The notes under the pieces are model-generated. The model was not told where the DNA came from, did no database searches, and was given only the letters and a program-made list of their open reading frames with translations. From NCBI GenBank assembly GCA_025144245.1, contig JALXXC010000005.1, positions 117,742 to 181,741 on the forward strand: a stretch of DNA of 64,000 nucleotides, given 5' to 3'. Each line of letters opens with the position of its first letter. Position 1 is the stretch's first letter. This stretch comes from Corynebacterium sp. p3-SID1145. GTDB taxonomy: Bacteria; Actinomycetota; Actinomycetes; Mycobacteriales; Mycobacteriaceae. Below, piece by piece: positions 54,399-63,736 of the stretch. The position numbers and the translations under genes were made by a program.

Positions 54399-54419
54399 GC
54401 CTTCGCGCCTGAGCGCCGC

Positions 54420-55172
54420 TCACCGCTGGTAGTCCAGCACCGCGTCAGCGACCCCGGCCATCCGCGCGGTGCGGATATGGCGCCATAGGCTGAACAGCTG
54501 CGGGTCGAAGGAATGGTCATTGAGCCGGTCGACCACCGTCTCGATGACGGCGGCGACGGCATCGGCGCGCGCGAACAGTTTCGCTGCGCGACCGGGTGTG
54601 CGCAGGGGGAGTCCGGGGGTGTCGTAGAAATCGGCGAGGGTGCCCACGGTCAACCGGGGGTCGGGGAGCTCCGCGCGAGTGCCGCCGGTCGCCTCGATGA
54701 GGACCGCCGCCTGCTCCGTCGCGCGGGCCAACAGGGCATCGGCTTCGCCGGGGCTCAGCCAGGCCGGTTCGGGGAGGGGGCCGTGCTCTTCAAACCAGTG
54801 CCACTCGGCGCCGGCATCCGTGCTTTCGGGGACGAGGATGTGGGAGACTCCGGCGTGCCCCCGCAGAACGATCGCGCTTCCCCCGCTCATCGCGTTGGCG
54901 GCCGCGGCAGCGGGCGATCCCGCCAGCAGTTCCGGGGGCTGCCCGGGTCCGGACAGGATCAGGCGCACTGCGGGGCCGGGGGAGTCGAGGTCGGCTGAGG
55001 CGCGGACGTCGTGAAGCAACTGTGCGAGGGGTTCACCTTGGTAGGTGTTGCGGCCGAAGAGCTCTGTCAGCGCGCCGACGAGGGCGTCGGACGGTTCGTG
55101 CCCGTAAAGCCATGCTGCGAGCCAGACTGCTGTGTTCTGGAGGGGCGAATAGACTTCGGCGCGCGTACTCAC
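54420..55172 (-). CDS. Conserved hypothetical protein (Rv1486c-like)
   Basis: 250 aa, rich in Ala, Leu and Pro, without membrane segments or a recognised motif. It holds the same convergent position after hemH as Rv1486c. GTG 55172 is preceded at 8 nt by TACACT on the minus strand (55181-55186). Function unknown. Confidence 0.7.
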   Translation of the reverse strand: MSTRAEVYSPLQNTAVWLAAWLYGHEPSDALVGALTELFGRNTYQGEPLAQLLHDVRASADLDSPGPAVRLILSGPGQPPELLAGSPAAAAANAMSGGSAIVLRGHAGVSHILVPESTDAGAEWHWFEEHGPLPEPAWLSPGEADALLARATEQAAVLIEATGGTRAELPDPRLTVGTLADFYDTPGLPLRTPGRAAKLFARADAVAAVIETVVDRLNDHSFDPQLFSLWRHIRTARMAGVADAVLDYQR

Positions 55173-55180
55173 GGAACCGA

Positions 55181-55197
55181 AGTGTAACGGATACACT
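55181..55197. promoter_or_regulatory. Back-to-back -10 elements in a palindrome
   Basis: AGTGTA-ACGGA-TACACT: each arm is a TACACT -10 hexamer, one reading left to the Rv1486c-like gene and one right to the DUF3097 gene. Confidence 0.6.
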
Positions 55198-55208
55198 CAT
55201 AGCCCACT

Positions 55209-56060
55209 ATGAGCGGATTCAACAGGAACGCAGACCCGTACGGCGGCGATATTTTCGCCGGTCACACCCGAAAAAAGCCGAAGGTGTACCCGCAGGTGGA
55301 AGCGACGGACGACATCGTCGCGGAGGTTTTCGGCGACGACTTCGTGGGACTCGTCGTGGGGCTGGAGCGCACGTACGACGGCGATTTCGTTCGCCTGGAG
55401 GACCGGCGCGGGACACAGCGGCTGTTCAAGATGCTCCCCGGTGCGTTTCTCGTGGAGGGGGAGAGGGTGACGCTGACGCGGCCCGCGGTCAAGCAGGAAG
55501 CGCGCCGTTCGAATTCGGGGTCGCGGCGTGTGGAGAACGTTCAGGCGAAGGTCGCAATGCCCTCGCGCATCTGGGTCGAGGGCGTGCACGATGCGGCGAT
55601 CGTGGAGAAGGTGTGGGGCCACGACCTGCGCGTTGAAGGCGTTGTCGTGGAGTTCCTCGAGGGGCTAGACAATCTGCCCGAGCGTCTCGCTGAATTCGAG
55701 CCGGGGCCGGGGCGGCGCATCGGAGTGCTCGCCGATCACCTCATCGACGGGTCGAAGGAGTCGCGCCTCGTCGCGGATGTCGGGCCGCACGTGCTGGTCA
55801 CGGGTCACCCGTACGTGGATATTTGGGCGGCGGTGAAGCCGGAGCGCCTCGGCTTGCGCGCGTGGCCTGACGTGCCCAAGGGCGAGGATTGGAAGACGGG
55901 CATCTGCCGCCGCGTGGGCTGGTCCGACCCGCGGGAGGGGTGGAACCGTGTGTACAACGCAGTCGAGACGTTCCGCGACCTCGACCACACGCTCATCGGC
56001 GCGGTCGAGCGGCTCGTCGACTTCGTCACCACACCGGAGTTGCCCAAAGAAAGCTTTTGA
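55209..56060 (+). CDS. DUF3097 family protein
   Basis: 283 aa; the family is restricted to actinobacteria. Conserved segments include RIWVEGVHDAAIVEKVWG (a TOPRIM-like pattern), GVLADHLIDGSKE and VTGHPYVDIWAAVKP. The TOPRIM resemblance is an inference. ATG 55209 lies 11 nt after TACACT, so the leader is very short. Function unknown. Confidence 0.85.
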   Translation: MSGFNRNADPYGGDIFAGHTRKKPKVYPQVEATDDIVAEVFGDDFVGLVVGLERTYDGDFVRLEDRRGTQRLFKMLPGAFLVEGERVTLTRPAVKQEARRSNSGSRRVENVQAKVAMPSRIWVEGVHDAAIVEKVWGHDLRVEGVVVEFLEGLDNLPERLAEFEPGPGRRIGVLADHLIDGSKESRLVADVGPHVLVTGHPYVDIWAAVKPERLGLRAWPDVPKGEDWKTGICRRVGWSDPREGWNRVYNAVETFRDLDHTLIGAVERLVDFVTTPELPKESF

Positions 56061-56063
56061 CCC

Positions 56064-56074
56064 GCTTATCGACG
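56064..56074 (+). repeat. Dispersed 11-mer GCTTATCGACG
   Basis: Exact intergenic copy between the DUF3097 and NfeD genes, just upstream of the NfeD -10. Confidence 0.9.
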
Positions 56075-56098
56075 CCCCGAATGCGTTAATCTGACTAT

Positions 56099-56524
56099 GT
56101 GGGAACAGTTATTTGGCTTATTGTCACGCTCGTTCTCGCCGGCCTTGAGTTAGCGGCGGGCGAGTTCACCTTCCTCATGCTCGCCGGGGGTGCGTTGACC
56201 ACCGCTGGCGCAAGTCTGTTCGGCATTCCGCTGTGGGCGGAGATCGTGACATTCGGGCTCGCGTCCGGTGCCCTCATCCTGTTTCTCCGCCCGTGGTTGC
56301 ATCGCCGGTACAAGAAACCGTCGGCACTGGACACCTCCCCGAAGGCGCTGGTCGGCGCCTCGGCGGAGGTGCTGGAGGACATTACGCAGTCCGGCGGCCA
56401 AGTTCGCCTCGACGGTTCGATCTGGTCGGCCCGCGCCATCAACCCCGCTTTGACCATCCTCGCCGGTGAGCACGTCACCGTCGCTGATATCGACGGCCCG
56501 ACCGCCGTCGTCTGGAAGGAGTGA
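56099..56524 (+). CDS. NfeD-like membrane protein
   Basis: 141 aa, three membrane segments and a C-terminal OB-fold (ASAEVLEDITQSGGQVRLDGSIW). NfeD proteins partner with SPFH proteins, and the SPFH gene follows with an overlapping junction. TAATCT (56087-56092) ends 6 nt before GTG 56099. Confidence 0.88.
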   Translation: MGTVIWLIVTLVLAGLELAAGEFTFLMLAGGALTTAGASLFGIPLWAEIVTFGLASGALILFLRPWLHRRYKKPSALDTSPKALVGASAEVLEDITQSGGQVRLDGSIWSARAINPALTILAGEHVTVADIDGPTAVVWKE

Positions 56525-56526
56525 CC

Positions 56527-57873
56527 ATGACCCCAACGCTTGTTCTACTGCTCGTCTTATTCCTCTTCATCGTCGTCGTCGTTTTCCGCGCCATCGCCCT
56601 GATCCCGCAGGGTGAGGCAGCTGTGATCGAGCGCCTTGGCCGCTACACCCGCACGGTTTCCGGCGGCATCACGCTTCTCATCCCGTTCGTGGACAGGGTC
56701 CGTGAGCGTGTGGACACCCGCGAGCGCGTGGTGTCGTTCCCGCCGCAGGCCGTGATCACGCAGGACAATTTGACCGTGGCCATCGACACGGTGGTGACGT
56801 TCCAGATCAACGACCCGGCCCGCGCCATTTACGGTGTGGACAACTACATCGTGGGCGTGGAGCAGATCTCCACGGCGACGCTCCGCGACGTCGTCGGCGG
56901 CATGACCCTCGAGGAAACCCTGACCTCCCGAGAAACCATCAACCGCCGTCTGCGCGGCGAGCTGGATGCCGCCACTGCCAAGTGGGGCCTTCGGATCAGC
57001 CGAGTTGAACTCAAGGCGATCGATCCGCCACCGTCCATTCAGCAGTCCATGGAGATGCAGATGAAGGCAGACCGCGAGAAGCGCGCCATGATTCTCACCG
57101 CCGAGGGCCGCCGCGAGTCCGACATTAAGACCGCCGAGGGTGAGAAGCAGGCGCGCATCCTGTCGGCTGAGGGCGAGAAGCACGCGGCGATCCTCGCCGC
57201 GGAAGCGGAGCGCCAGGCGACTATTCTGCGCGCAGAGGGTGAGCGCGCGGCGAAATTCCTCGAGGCGCAGGGTGAGGCGCGCGCGATCCAGAAGGTCAAC
57301 GCCGCCATCAAGTCCTCCGGTGTCACTCCCGAGCTGCTGGCGTTTCAGTACATGGAGAAGCTGCCGAAGATCGCCGAGGGCAACGGCTCCACGATGTGGA
57401 TGATCCCGTCGCAGTTCGGCGATTCGCTGGAGGAATTCGCCAAGGCCTTCGCCAAGAAGGACGACGACGGCGTGTTCCGCTACGAGCCAGGCCAGATCGA
57501 CCAGGAAGCCCGCGAGATCGCCACGCAGGAAGACACCGACGCGTGGTTCGAGACCAACACAGACCCCGAGATCGCCAAGGCCGTCGCCGAAGCCCGCGCA
57601 GTGGCGAACAAGCCGGTGGGCTCCTCACTCGACGAGGCGACGACGGGTACTGGAAACGCAGTTCCGGATACCCCGGCCAGCGGCGGCATTTCCAGCCGGG
57701 TGACCTCCGGTGACCCTGAGCCGACCACCCCCGCCTCCGAGGCCCCGCGCCATGAGCAGCCGGCAGAGCCCGTCCAACCGGGCCAGTACGCGCAGCCGCC
57801 CCAGCCGCGGCCGCAATTCGAGCAGCCGGGTTTCCCGCCCCAGATGCCTAACCAGCGTCCCCAGCAGCCCTAG
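56527..57873 (+). CDS. SPFH/band 7 protein (QmcA-like)
   Basis: Flotillin-like membrane scaffold: an N-terminal membrane anchor (3-24), SPFH domain (about 28-190), an Ala/Glu-rich coiled coil with AEGE repeats (about 185-240), and a Pro/Gln-rich tail. RBS AAGGAG favours ATG 56527. Counterpart of Rv1488. 448 aa. Its 3' end overlaps the next gene by 26 bp in convergent orientation. Confidence 0.9.
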   Translation: MTPTLVLLLVLFLFIVVVVFRAIALIPQGEAAVIERLGRYTRTVSGGITLLIPFVDRVRERVDTRERVVSFPPQAVITQDNLTVAIDTVVTFQINDPARAIYGVDNYIVGVEQISTATLRDVVGGMTLEETLTSRETINRRLRGELDAATAKWGLRISRVELKAIDPPPSIQQSMEMQMKADREKRAMILTAEGRRESDIKTAEGEKQARILSAEGEKHAAILAAEAERQATILRAEGERAAKFLEAQGEARAIQKVNAAIKSSGVTPELLAFQYMEKLPKIAEGNGSTMWMIPSQFGDSLEEFAKAFAKKDDDGVFRYEPGQIDQEAREIATQEDTDAWFETNTDPEIAKAVAEARAVANKPVGSSLDEATTGTGNAVPDTPASGGISSRVTSGDPEPTTPASEAPRHEQPAEPVQPGQYAQPPQPRPQFEQPGFPPQMPNQRPQQP

Positions 57874-58405
57874 ACATCAAGTTGACGGCCAGCTGCCAGC
57901 CCGCCTGCTCGGCCTGCCACCCGGCGGCCTGCAGGCGCTGGCTCATGGCCTGTTTCGAAATCCCGAGCTGAGCCGCGGCCTCATTCTGGTTCAGCCCCGA
58001 GCGCACCAGCGACGTGGCCTCCCGGCCCTCGACGGTGCGCTTTGCCAGCACATGGCCGAGCAGCGCGAACGCTGAGGCGATATCAGCGGCGTCCGTCCCG
58101 GGCTCCCGCTTATCGACGACAACCCTCACCAGCCCCGCCTTCCTTCCCACCGCATCCGTCGCGGCGTAGACGGCGGGGCCGTTCTCGGTGATGCCGATGC
58201 CGATGGCCCAGTCGCCGTCGGAAAGCAAGGCCATCACGAGCATGCAGGCGGCCTCCGCGTTGTCCACGTGCGCTCGGATGTCCTCCACCCCTACGACATC
58301 GAAGTGGCCGACCCCGTCGAGGGTGGACAAGGCTTCAGCGGAGCGCTTCACAAGGTCGGCGCGACGGGAATCGCGGCCACGGTAGCGGGCATGGACGGCA
58401 ATCAT
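57848..58405 (-). CDS. HTH-domain protein, possibly SatD-related
   Basis: 185 aa; the C-terminal third has a helix-turn-helix (LNQNEAAAQLGISKQAMSQRL). The N-terminal domain is not recognised with certainty; a loose resemblance to SatD proteins is noted. An exact dispersed 11-mer lies at 58108-58118. Confidence 0.65.
   Translation of the reverse strand: MIAVHARYRGRDSRRADLVKRSAEALSTLDGVGHFDVVGVEDIRAHVDNAEAACMLVMALLSDGDWAIGIGITENGPAVYAATDAVGRKAGLVRVVVDKREPGTDAADIASAFALLGHVLAKRTVEGREATSLVRSGLNQNEAAAQLGISKQAMSQRLQAAGWQAEQAGWQLAVNLMSRAAGDAG
58108..58118 (+). repeat. Dispersed 11-mer GCTTATCGACG
   Basis: Exact copy inside the HTH-domain gene, read as Val-Asp-Lys on the minus strand. Confidence 0.9.
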
Positions 58406-58414
58406 GGCGTTAGT

Positions 58415-59095
58415 CTAACCCCGCGACCCCCGGTCCACGGTGGAGGCTTGACGGGTGGGCGTGGTGGCGTCGAAAAGCAAGCCCGAGAGCCCCACGACGG
58501 CGAGCACCACCATGACCGCCACGAAAACCGGGTCCGGATCATCCGTCAGCGTCTGCCCGAACATCGTCACCAGAATTGTTCCCGGTGCGGACCCCACGAG
58601 CGTGGCGGCGGCGAACGGCAGGACCGGCACGCGGGTGAGCGCAGCGGCGTAATTCATGATGGAAAACGGCACGCCCGCGATCATGCGGAGGCTCGTGACC
58701 GCCAGCCAGCCCCGCTCCTCGAGCCGCTGGTTGATCCGCCGCACAGCCGGGTGCGTGAGCCGCGGCTCCACCCAGTCACGCAGCAGGAAGCGCACCAACA
58801 GCAATGAGATGACGGCCGACACCGTCGTCGCGGTGAGCGCCAGCGCGATGCCCCGCACAGCGCCGAACAGCACGCCCGCCGACACCGTGAGCAGAGTGCG
58901 GGGGATAGGGAACTGCGTGATCACCACGTAGGCCACCCAGAAGACGGCCGGGAACCAGGGGCCGGTGCGCTCGGACCAGGAGCGGAGTTGGGCAAGCGAC
59001 GGGACGTCGATAAGCGTCCACGCCGCGATGAAGAGCGCCCCCGCGACGAGCACGAGAACAATCTTGTCGCGCGGGCCCACTTTTCGAAGTTGCAC
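58415..59095 (-). CDS. TVP38/TMEM64 (DedA-like VTT) membrane protein
   Basis: 226 aa with about five membrane segments and the VTT-domain pattern (FPIPRTLLTVSAGVLFGAVRG; GVPFSIMNYAAALTRV). Such proteins are implicated in lipid scrambling or transport. GTG start. Exact dispersed 11-mer at 59005-59015, T-variant at 58468-58478. Confidence 0.85.
   Translation of the reverse strand: MQLRKVGPRDKIVLVLVAGALFIAAWTLIDVPSLAQLRSWSERTGPWFPAVFWVAYVVITQFPIPRTLLTVSAGVLFGAVRGIALALTATTVSAVISLLLVRFLLRDWVEPRLTHPAVRRINQRLEERGWLAVTSLRMIAGVPFSIMNYAAALTRVPVLPFAAATLVGSAPGTILVTMFGQTLTDDPDPVFVAVMVVLAVVGLSGLLFDATTPTRQASTVDRGSRG
59005..59015 (-). repeat. Dispersed 11-mer GCTTATCGACG
   Basis: Exact copy inside the TVP38-like gene, read as Leu-Ile-Asp. 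Confidence 0.9.
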
Positions 59096-59148
59096 GGCAC
59101 AATTTTCCCCCGCGGGTACGCTGGAGCCAAACTCGAAGAGGTGCGCGA

Positions 59149-59628
59149 ATGATTCACGACGACCCGAAACTCCTCCCGACTCTGCTCTTCATGGCCTGCC
59201 TCGCCGCGGCGGCGCCGGTGGTGGACCTCAAAGAATCCCCCGCGCTGGCCATCGTTTTCACCGGTGCGGGGGTGCTGCTCGGGTTTCTGGCGTGTCTGTT
59301 CACCGCCCGTACGCGCGCCTTCCGCGGCATCGTGGCCAGCATTGTTCTCGTTGCTGGCCTTGTCGCTCCGGCAGTCATCCTCGGGATGCGCTCTGAGGCC
59401 TCCAGCGGCTGGCCATTCGACGGGTTCCTCCTCTCGGCGCTGGTGACCGCGATTCCCATGTTCGCCGTGTGCACCGCATACGTCGTCGCGGCGGGGATGC
59501 AGCTGCGGAAGATCTTCCTCGCCCTGTGCGCAGCGGCTTCTAGGGAAACGAAAAGCACCCCGCCGGTCGTCATCCGGAGGGGTGCGGGTTTGTGCCCGAG
59601 GGGGGACTTGAACCCCCACGTCCGTTAA
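59149..59628 (+). CDS. Hypothetical membrane protein overlapping tRNA-Leu
   Basis: 159 aa, four hydrophobic segments in the first 125 residues. The last 25 codons run antisense through the tRNA terminator and 36 bp of the tRNA gene (59593-59628). The true protein may have lost its original stop codon. RBS AGAGGTG. No family recognised. Confidence 0.6.
   Translation: MIHDDPKLLPTLLFMACLAAAAPVVDLKESPALAIVFTGAGVLLGFLACLFTARTRAFRGIVASIVLVAGLVAPAVILGMRSEASSGWPFDGFLLSALVTAIPMFAVCTAYVVAAGMQLRKIFLALCAAASRETKSTPPVVIRRGAGLCPRGDLNPHVR
59551..59585 (-). terminator. tRNA-Leu terminator
   Basis: On the minus strand GCACCCC-CCGG pairs with CCGG-GGGGTGC (one internal mismatch), followed by TTTT (59551-59554). 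Confidence 0.8.
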
Positions 59629-59678
59629 TAGGACACTAGCACCTCAAGCTAGCGCGTCTGCCATTCCGCCACCCGGGC
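59593..59678 (-). tRNA. tRNA-Leu(GAG)
   Basis: 86 nt, class II tRNA with long variable arm. Acceptor GCCCGGG pairs with the CTCGGGC end (one G-U); the anticodon stem CTAGC/GCTAG carries loop TTGAGGT, anticodon GAG. T-arm TTCAAGT is normal. The 3' CCA is not encoded. Confidence 0.95.
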
Positions 59679-59785
59679 TTTGGGTGTTGTCAGCCTTGCG
59701 GCTGGGCACTCGTAGAACTATAGGACGTGGCACATGAGTCCGGCAAATCGCCACGTCAAACGCGATAGGACGGTACAAAGGAGAC

Positions 59786-60316
59786 ATGACTGTTTCGTAT
59801 GTTTCCGACCGTTTCCCCGGCCCCGACCCGTACGCGCCGCTTGTCGACGTCCCGTCGTTTCCCGTCACCTCCACCGACCTGGTCGACGGCGAGAAGCTTC
59901 CTGACACCCAGACCGGCGACGACGGCATCTCCCCGCAGCTGGCCTGGTCCGAACTTCCAGAGGGCACGAAGACCATTGCCGTGACGTGCTTCGACCCGGA
60001 TGCACCGACGGCATCCGGTTTCTGGCACTGGGCCGCGTTCAACATCCCGGTGGACGTGACCGAGCTGCCCACCGGCGCCGGCTCGGAGGATGGCCTCGGT
60101 GTCGGCGCAGTCGTTCTCACCGGTGATTCCGGCGTCAAGGGCTACTACGGCTCCAACCCGCCCGAAAGCCACGGCCCGCACCGGTACCTCTTCGCTGTCC
60201 ACGCTGTGGACACCGAGTTGCCGGCCGACGGGATCGCTAACCCCACACAGCTCGGCTTCAACCTCAACTTCCACTCCCTGGGACGCGCCATCATCTGGGG
60301 TTGGGACGAGAACTAG
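59786..60316 (+). CDS. YbhB/YbcL family Raf-kinase-inhibitor-like protein (PEBP)
   Basis: 176 aa. PEBP signatures CFDPDAPTASGFWHW and GSNPPESHGPHRYLF are intact. Role in bacteria is unclear. RBS AAAGGAG. A G-variant dispersed motif lies at 59839-59849. Confidence 0.93.
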   Translation: MTVSYVSDRFPGPDPYAPLVDVPSFPVTSTDLVDGEKLPDTQTGDDGISPQLAWSELPEGTKTIAVTCFDPDAPTASGFWHWAAFNIPVDVTELPTGAGSEDGLGVGAVVLTGDSGVKGYYGSNPPESHGPHRYLFAVHAVDTELPADGIANPTQLGFNLNFHSLGRAIIWGWDEN

Positions 60317-60361
60317 GGCTGTGCGTGCGCACCATGGCGTTCACCGCCGGGCGGTCGCGTT

Positions 60362-61438
60362 CTAGTCTCTCCAGGCGAGACCCGAGCCGACCGCCTGGCT
60401 GATGTTGTCGAGGCCATGCGCCTCCACCTGGCGGGCGAGACCGCGGTGAACCGCGCGGATCCATCCCAGGCCGCCGTAAATGAACGGTGTGTAGCCCTGC
60501 AACAGGTGGGCGCCGGAAGTGATGCGCTCCCACGCCTGCTGTGGGGTGGAGATGCCCCCAACGCTCACCAGCACGAGCTTGCCGCCCACACGCCCGTTCA
60601 AACGCTTCAGCACCTCGAGCGATCGGTCGTTCAAGGGGGCTCCCGAGATGCCGCCGGCACCCATCGCCTCAACCTCCGCCGCATCAGTGCTCAAGGCGTT
60701 GCGGCTGATCGTGGTGTTCGTGGCCACGATGCCGGCGAGCCCGAGCTCCACAGCCAGATCGGCGACTGCGTCGATGTCCGCGTCGCTGAGATCCGGGGCA
60801 ATCTTCACCAGGACCGGTGTGTCCGTGGCATCCTGTACCGCGCCGAGAATCGGGCGGAGCTCCTCGATCGCCTGCAGATCTCGCAGACCCGGAGTGTTGG
60901 GGGAGGAGACATTGACCACGATGTAGTCCGCCAGCCGGCCGAGCAGACTCGCACCAGTGCGGTAGTCGCGGACTGCGTCCTCAGAGGTCTTGTTCTTGCC
61001 GATGTTGATGCCAACGACATCGGCTGACTTCCGCTTCTCCAGGTTCTTCGCGACAGCCAGCGCACCCTCGTTGTTGAATCCCATGCGGTTGAGAATCGCC
61101 TTATCGGCCGGCAGTCGGTATAGACGCGGCGCCGGGTTGCCGGGCTGGGGGCGGGGAGTGACGGTGCCGAGCTCCGCGTAGCCGAATCCGACGGCACCCC
61201 AGGCGTCGATAGCCGTGGCGTTCTTATCGAATCCTGCCGCGAGCCCCAGCGGCGCCGGGAATGTCACGCCGAACAATTCCTGCTCCAGGCCCTTGTCGTG
61301 TACCCGCACAGCCTTCTCCATTGCCCGGTTTGCCGGTGCGACCGCGTTGAGCGCCCCCAGCGCCCCGCTGATAATGCCGTGGATACGCTCCGGGGGGAGC
61401 AGGAACATGACTTTGAGCAGAGCGTTGTAAGCGCCCAT
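60362..61438 (-). CDS. pyrD: Dihydroorotate dehydrogenase (quinone), class 2
   Basis: Pyrimidine biosynthesis, membrane-associated. FMN-binding and active-site segments [20 protein letters not shown], and [13 protein letters not shown] with the catalytic Ser of class 2 enzymes. 358 aa with the N-terminal quinone-tunnel helices. RBS AGGAG; 11 bp after the lipoprotein gene. Confidence 0.95.
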   Translation of the reverse strand: MGAYNALLKVMFLLPPERIHGIISGALGALNAVAPANRAMEKAVRVHDKGLEQELFGVTFPAPLGLAAGFDKNATAIDAWGAVGFGYAELGTVTPRPQPGNPAPRLYRLPADKAILNRMGFNNEGALAVAKNLEKRKSADVVGINIGKNKTSEDAVRDYRTGASLLGRLADYIVVNVSSPNTPGLRDLQAIEELRPILGAVQDATDTPVLVKIAPDLSDADIDAVADLAVELGLAGIVATNTTISRNALSTDAAEVEAMGAGGISGAPLNDRSLEVLKRLNGRVGGKLVLVSVGGISTPQQAWERITSGAHLLQGYTPFIYGGLGWIRAVHRGLARQVEAHGLDNISQAVGSGLAWRD

Positions 61439-61449
61439 GAGAAGAACTC

Positions 61450-62478
61450 CTAATTGTCGGTTGCGGGGTTGTCAGCGTCTGTGCCGGTGGATTCCGGCGG
61501 AATGATTTGCAGGCCGGCGCCGGAAGCAGAACCGATGAGCAGGGTGCCGTCGTCAAGCGAAACCATGTTCTGCGCGTCTGCGACTGTGCGCACCTTCCGC
61601 TGCTCGAGCGGCACGCCCTTAGAAATGTCGTACGCCGTGGCGGTGTTCTCTGCCGTCGAGGTGACCCACGCGAGCTTGTGCACCGGATCCCACGATACCG
61701 CCCACGGGGACGCATCTGTCGGGACCGACTGGTGCAGGCGCACGACCTCGTCCGTGGTGTACACGAGAAGCTGGCCGCCCGTCGCATCCGACGCGAGCAC
61801 CATGCCGTCCTCGCCGAACGCGGCCTGCCCGACGCCCAGTCCCACGCGCAGCGTGCCACCCTGACGACTCTTGGCCAGCTGCACATCCTGGATCGTCGTG
61901 TCGAAGCGGTTCAGGCGCACGACCCTGTCCTTCTGGGCCAGCACAAAATCCGACGGGCGGGCCACCGTGATGCGGTCCTGCTTCCCGCCGTCCCTGCCGA
62001 AAACCCAGAGTGTGGCGGTCTCGTCGGAACCTGCGATGACGGTGCCGTCGGCAAGCGGCGCTGCAACAGTGACCTCCTCATCAGGCGTGAACGACTCCTC
62101 CTGGTCGCCCGTGAAGAGGCGAACCGTACCGCCGCACACCGTCGCGAAGACCCCCTCGTTCGCCGTGACGTCGCCGCATGTTTTGTCGAGCTCGTGCGTG
62201 GAACCGCCGCCCGCCCTGATCTCGTCGAGCGTACCCAGCCGCAGCGTTCCATCCGCCCTGACACCGATAGTGCCGTTCGTGATCTCGATGTCGTCCACCG
62301 CTGGGAAGTCGACCGTCTCACCGTCGGCATCAGCCGTCGGCGGCGACTGCACCGGCTCCGCGTTGCCCATCTCGGGGGCCTCGATCGGCACCCCCGGTGT
62401 CTGCGAGCACGCTGTGAGCAGCAAGGTAGAAGCAGCGCAGGAAACGGCGAATACTGTCAACGAACGGCGAAATTTCAC
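61450..62478 (-). CDS. Lipoprotein with beta-propeller-like repeats
   Basis: 342 aa. Lipobox LLTAC (about residue 21), then a sequence with repeated strand patterns (DGTLRLG, DGTVIAG, DGTLLIG), suggesting a beta-propeller. TAAGCT on the minus strand (62486-62491) ends 7 nt before GTG 62478. Function unknown; conserved next to pyrD and uppP. Confidence 0.78.
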   Translation of the reverse strand: MKFRRSLTVFAVSCAASTLLLTACSQTPGVPIEAPEMGNAEPVQSPPTADADGETVDFPAVDDIEITNGTIGVRADGTLRLGTLDEIRAGGGSTHELDKTCGDVTANEGVFATVCGGTVRLFTGDQEESFTPDEEVTVAAPLADGTVIAGSDETATLWVFGRDGGKQDRITVARPSDFVLAQKDRVVRLNRFDTTIQDVQLAKSRQGGTLRVGLGVGQAAFGEDGMVLASDATGGQLLVYTTDEVVRLHQSVPTDASPWAVSWDPVHKLAWVTSTAENTATAYDISKGVPLEQRKVRTVADAQNMVSLDDGTLLIGSASGAGLQIIPPESTGTDADNPATDN

Positions 62479-62500
62479 GGACCCAAGCTTATCAACAGTG

Positions 62501-62535
62501 AATTGTGCCGCCGCGTCGAATTGTGCCGCCGCGTC
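62501..62535. repeat. Tandem 18-bp duplication
   Basis: AATTGTGCCGCCGCGTC occurs at 62501-62517 and again at 62519-62535, between the divergent lipoprotein and uppP genes and upstream of both start regions. Confidence 0.85.
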
Positions 62536-62576
62536 ACACTTCAGCGCGCAGGGGCCGCAGCGGTAGTGTGTCGTCC

Positions 62577-63440
62577 GTGATTGAATCAACCCCCGAAACC
62601 ATGTCGTGGCTCCAGGTTGTCGTCCTGTCCATCGTCCAGGGACTCACGGAATTTTTGCCGGTGTCCTCCTCCGGCCACCTGAACATCGTGTCCTCGTTGT
62701 TCTTCAGCCAGGACGCCGGTGCGAGCTTCACCGCCGTCATCCAGCTGGGCACGGAGCTGGCGGTGCTCGTATTCTTCGCAAAAGAAATCTGGCAAATTCT
62801 GTCCGGTTGGTTCGCCGGCCTGTTCAACCGGGATAAGCGCGGGTTCAACTACCGCATGGGCTGGATGGTCATCGTCGGCACCATTCCCGTCGCCCTTGCC
62901 GGTGTCCTGCTCAAGGACCTCATCCGCGAGAATTTTCGCAACCTCTGGATCACCGCCACCGTGCTGATCCTGTTTTCCTTCGTGTTCATTTTCGCGGAGC
63001 GATTCGGCACCAAGAAACGCGGTTACGAGGAGTTGACCATGAAGGACGCCATCATCATGGGCCTGTGGCAGTGCCTCGCGCTCATCCCGGGTGTATCGCG
63101 TTCGGGCGGCACCATTTCCGGCGGCCTCCTGCGCGGCCTCGACCGTGAGGTGGCCACGCGCTTCAGCTTCTTCCTCGCCATTCCGGCAGTCCTCGCGTCC
63201 GGTATTTTCTCGCTTCCCGACGCCTTCGCCCCCCAAGCCGGACAGTCTGCCACCGGTGCGCAGCTGCTGGTCGGCACCGTCATAGCGTTCGCGCTCGGCT
63301 ATGCCTCCATCGCCTGGCTGCTGAAATTCGTCTCCAACCACTCCTTCGCTTGGTTCGCCGCGTACCGCATCCCGTTGGGTCTTATTGTCATGGTGCTGCT
63401 CGGCGCCGGCGTCATGAATGCCGGGGGCGGCGCCTACTAG
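62577..63440 (+). CDS. uppP: Undecaprenyl-diphosphatase UppP (BacA)
   Basis: Recycles the cell-wall lipid carrier. BacA motifs [13 protein letters not shown] and [16 protein letters not shown] are intact, with eight membrane segments. GTG 62577 is preceded at 7 nt by TAGTGT (62564-62569), so leaderless; a longer frame upstream is unsupported. 287 aa. Confidence 0.95.
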   Translation: MIESTPETMSWLQVVVLSIVQGLTEFLPVSSSGHLNIVSSLFFSQDAGASFTAVIQLGTELAVLVFFAKEIWQILSGWFAGLFNRDKRGFNYRMGWMVIVGTIPVALAGVLLKDLIRENFRNLWITATVLILFSFVFIFAERFGTKKRGYEELTMKDAIIMGLWQCLALIPGVSRSGGTISGGLLRGLDREVATRFSFFLAIPAVLASGIFSLPDAFAPQAGQSATGAQLLVGTVIAFALGYASIAWLLKFVSNHSFAWFAAYRIPLGLIVMVLLGAGVMNAGGGAY

Positions 63441-63736
63441 CCGCATGCGTTTGGGTTTGCGCTCCTGAGTGCACTCTCGTGTCCTTAGCTCCTGAGCGCG
63501 CTGTCAAGAGAGCTCTGTCAAGTAGTTTGTTGCTGCAGGCAGGATTCCTTCGGGCTCTTCTTCAATCCAGCCGGTGGCCGGGTCCCTCGATCGCTTTGAG
63601 GGAACCGGTTCTTTTCGCATGTCATCGCCCTGATGTGGGTGGTGATGGTGCCGAGGCATCTGGATAAGAGGGAGTTATCCACAGGTGTGGGTTGGGGATC
63701 TGTTGGTGGGTGGGGTGGGGATTTATGGTTTGGGTC
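63441..63736 (+). other. 296-bp gap before the second DUF222/HNH gene
   Basis: No convincing gene. It holds short repeats (GCTCCTGAG twice, CTGTCAAG twice), a perfect DnaA box TTATCCACA (63675-63683) and the -10-like TATGGT (63724-63729) of the next gene. It may include remnants of a decayed element. Confidence 0.5.
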
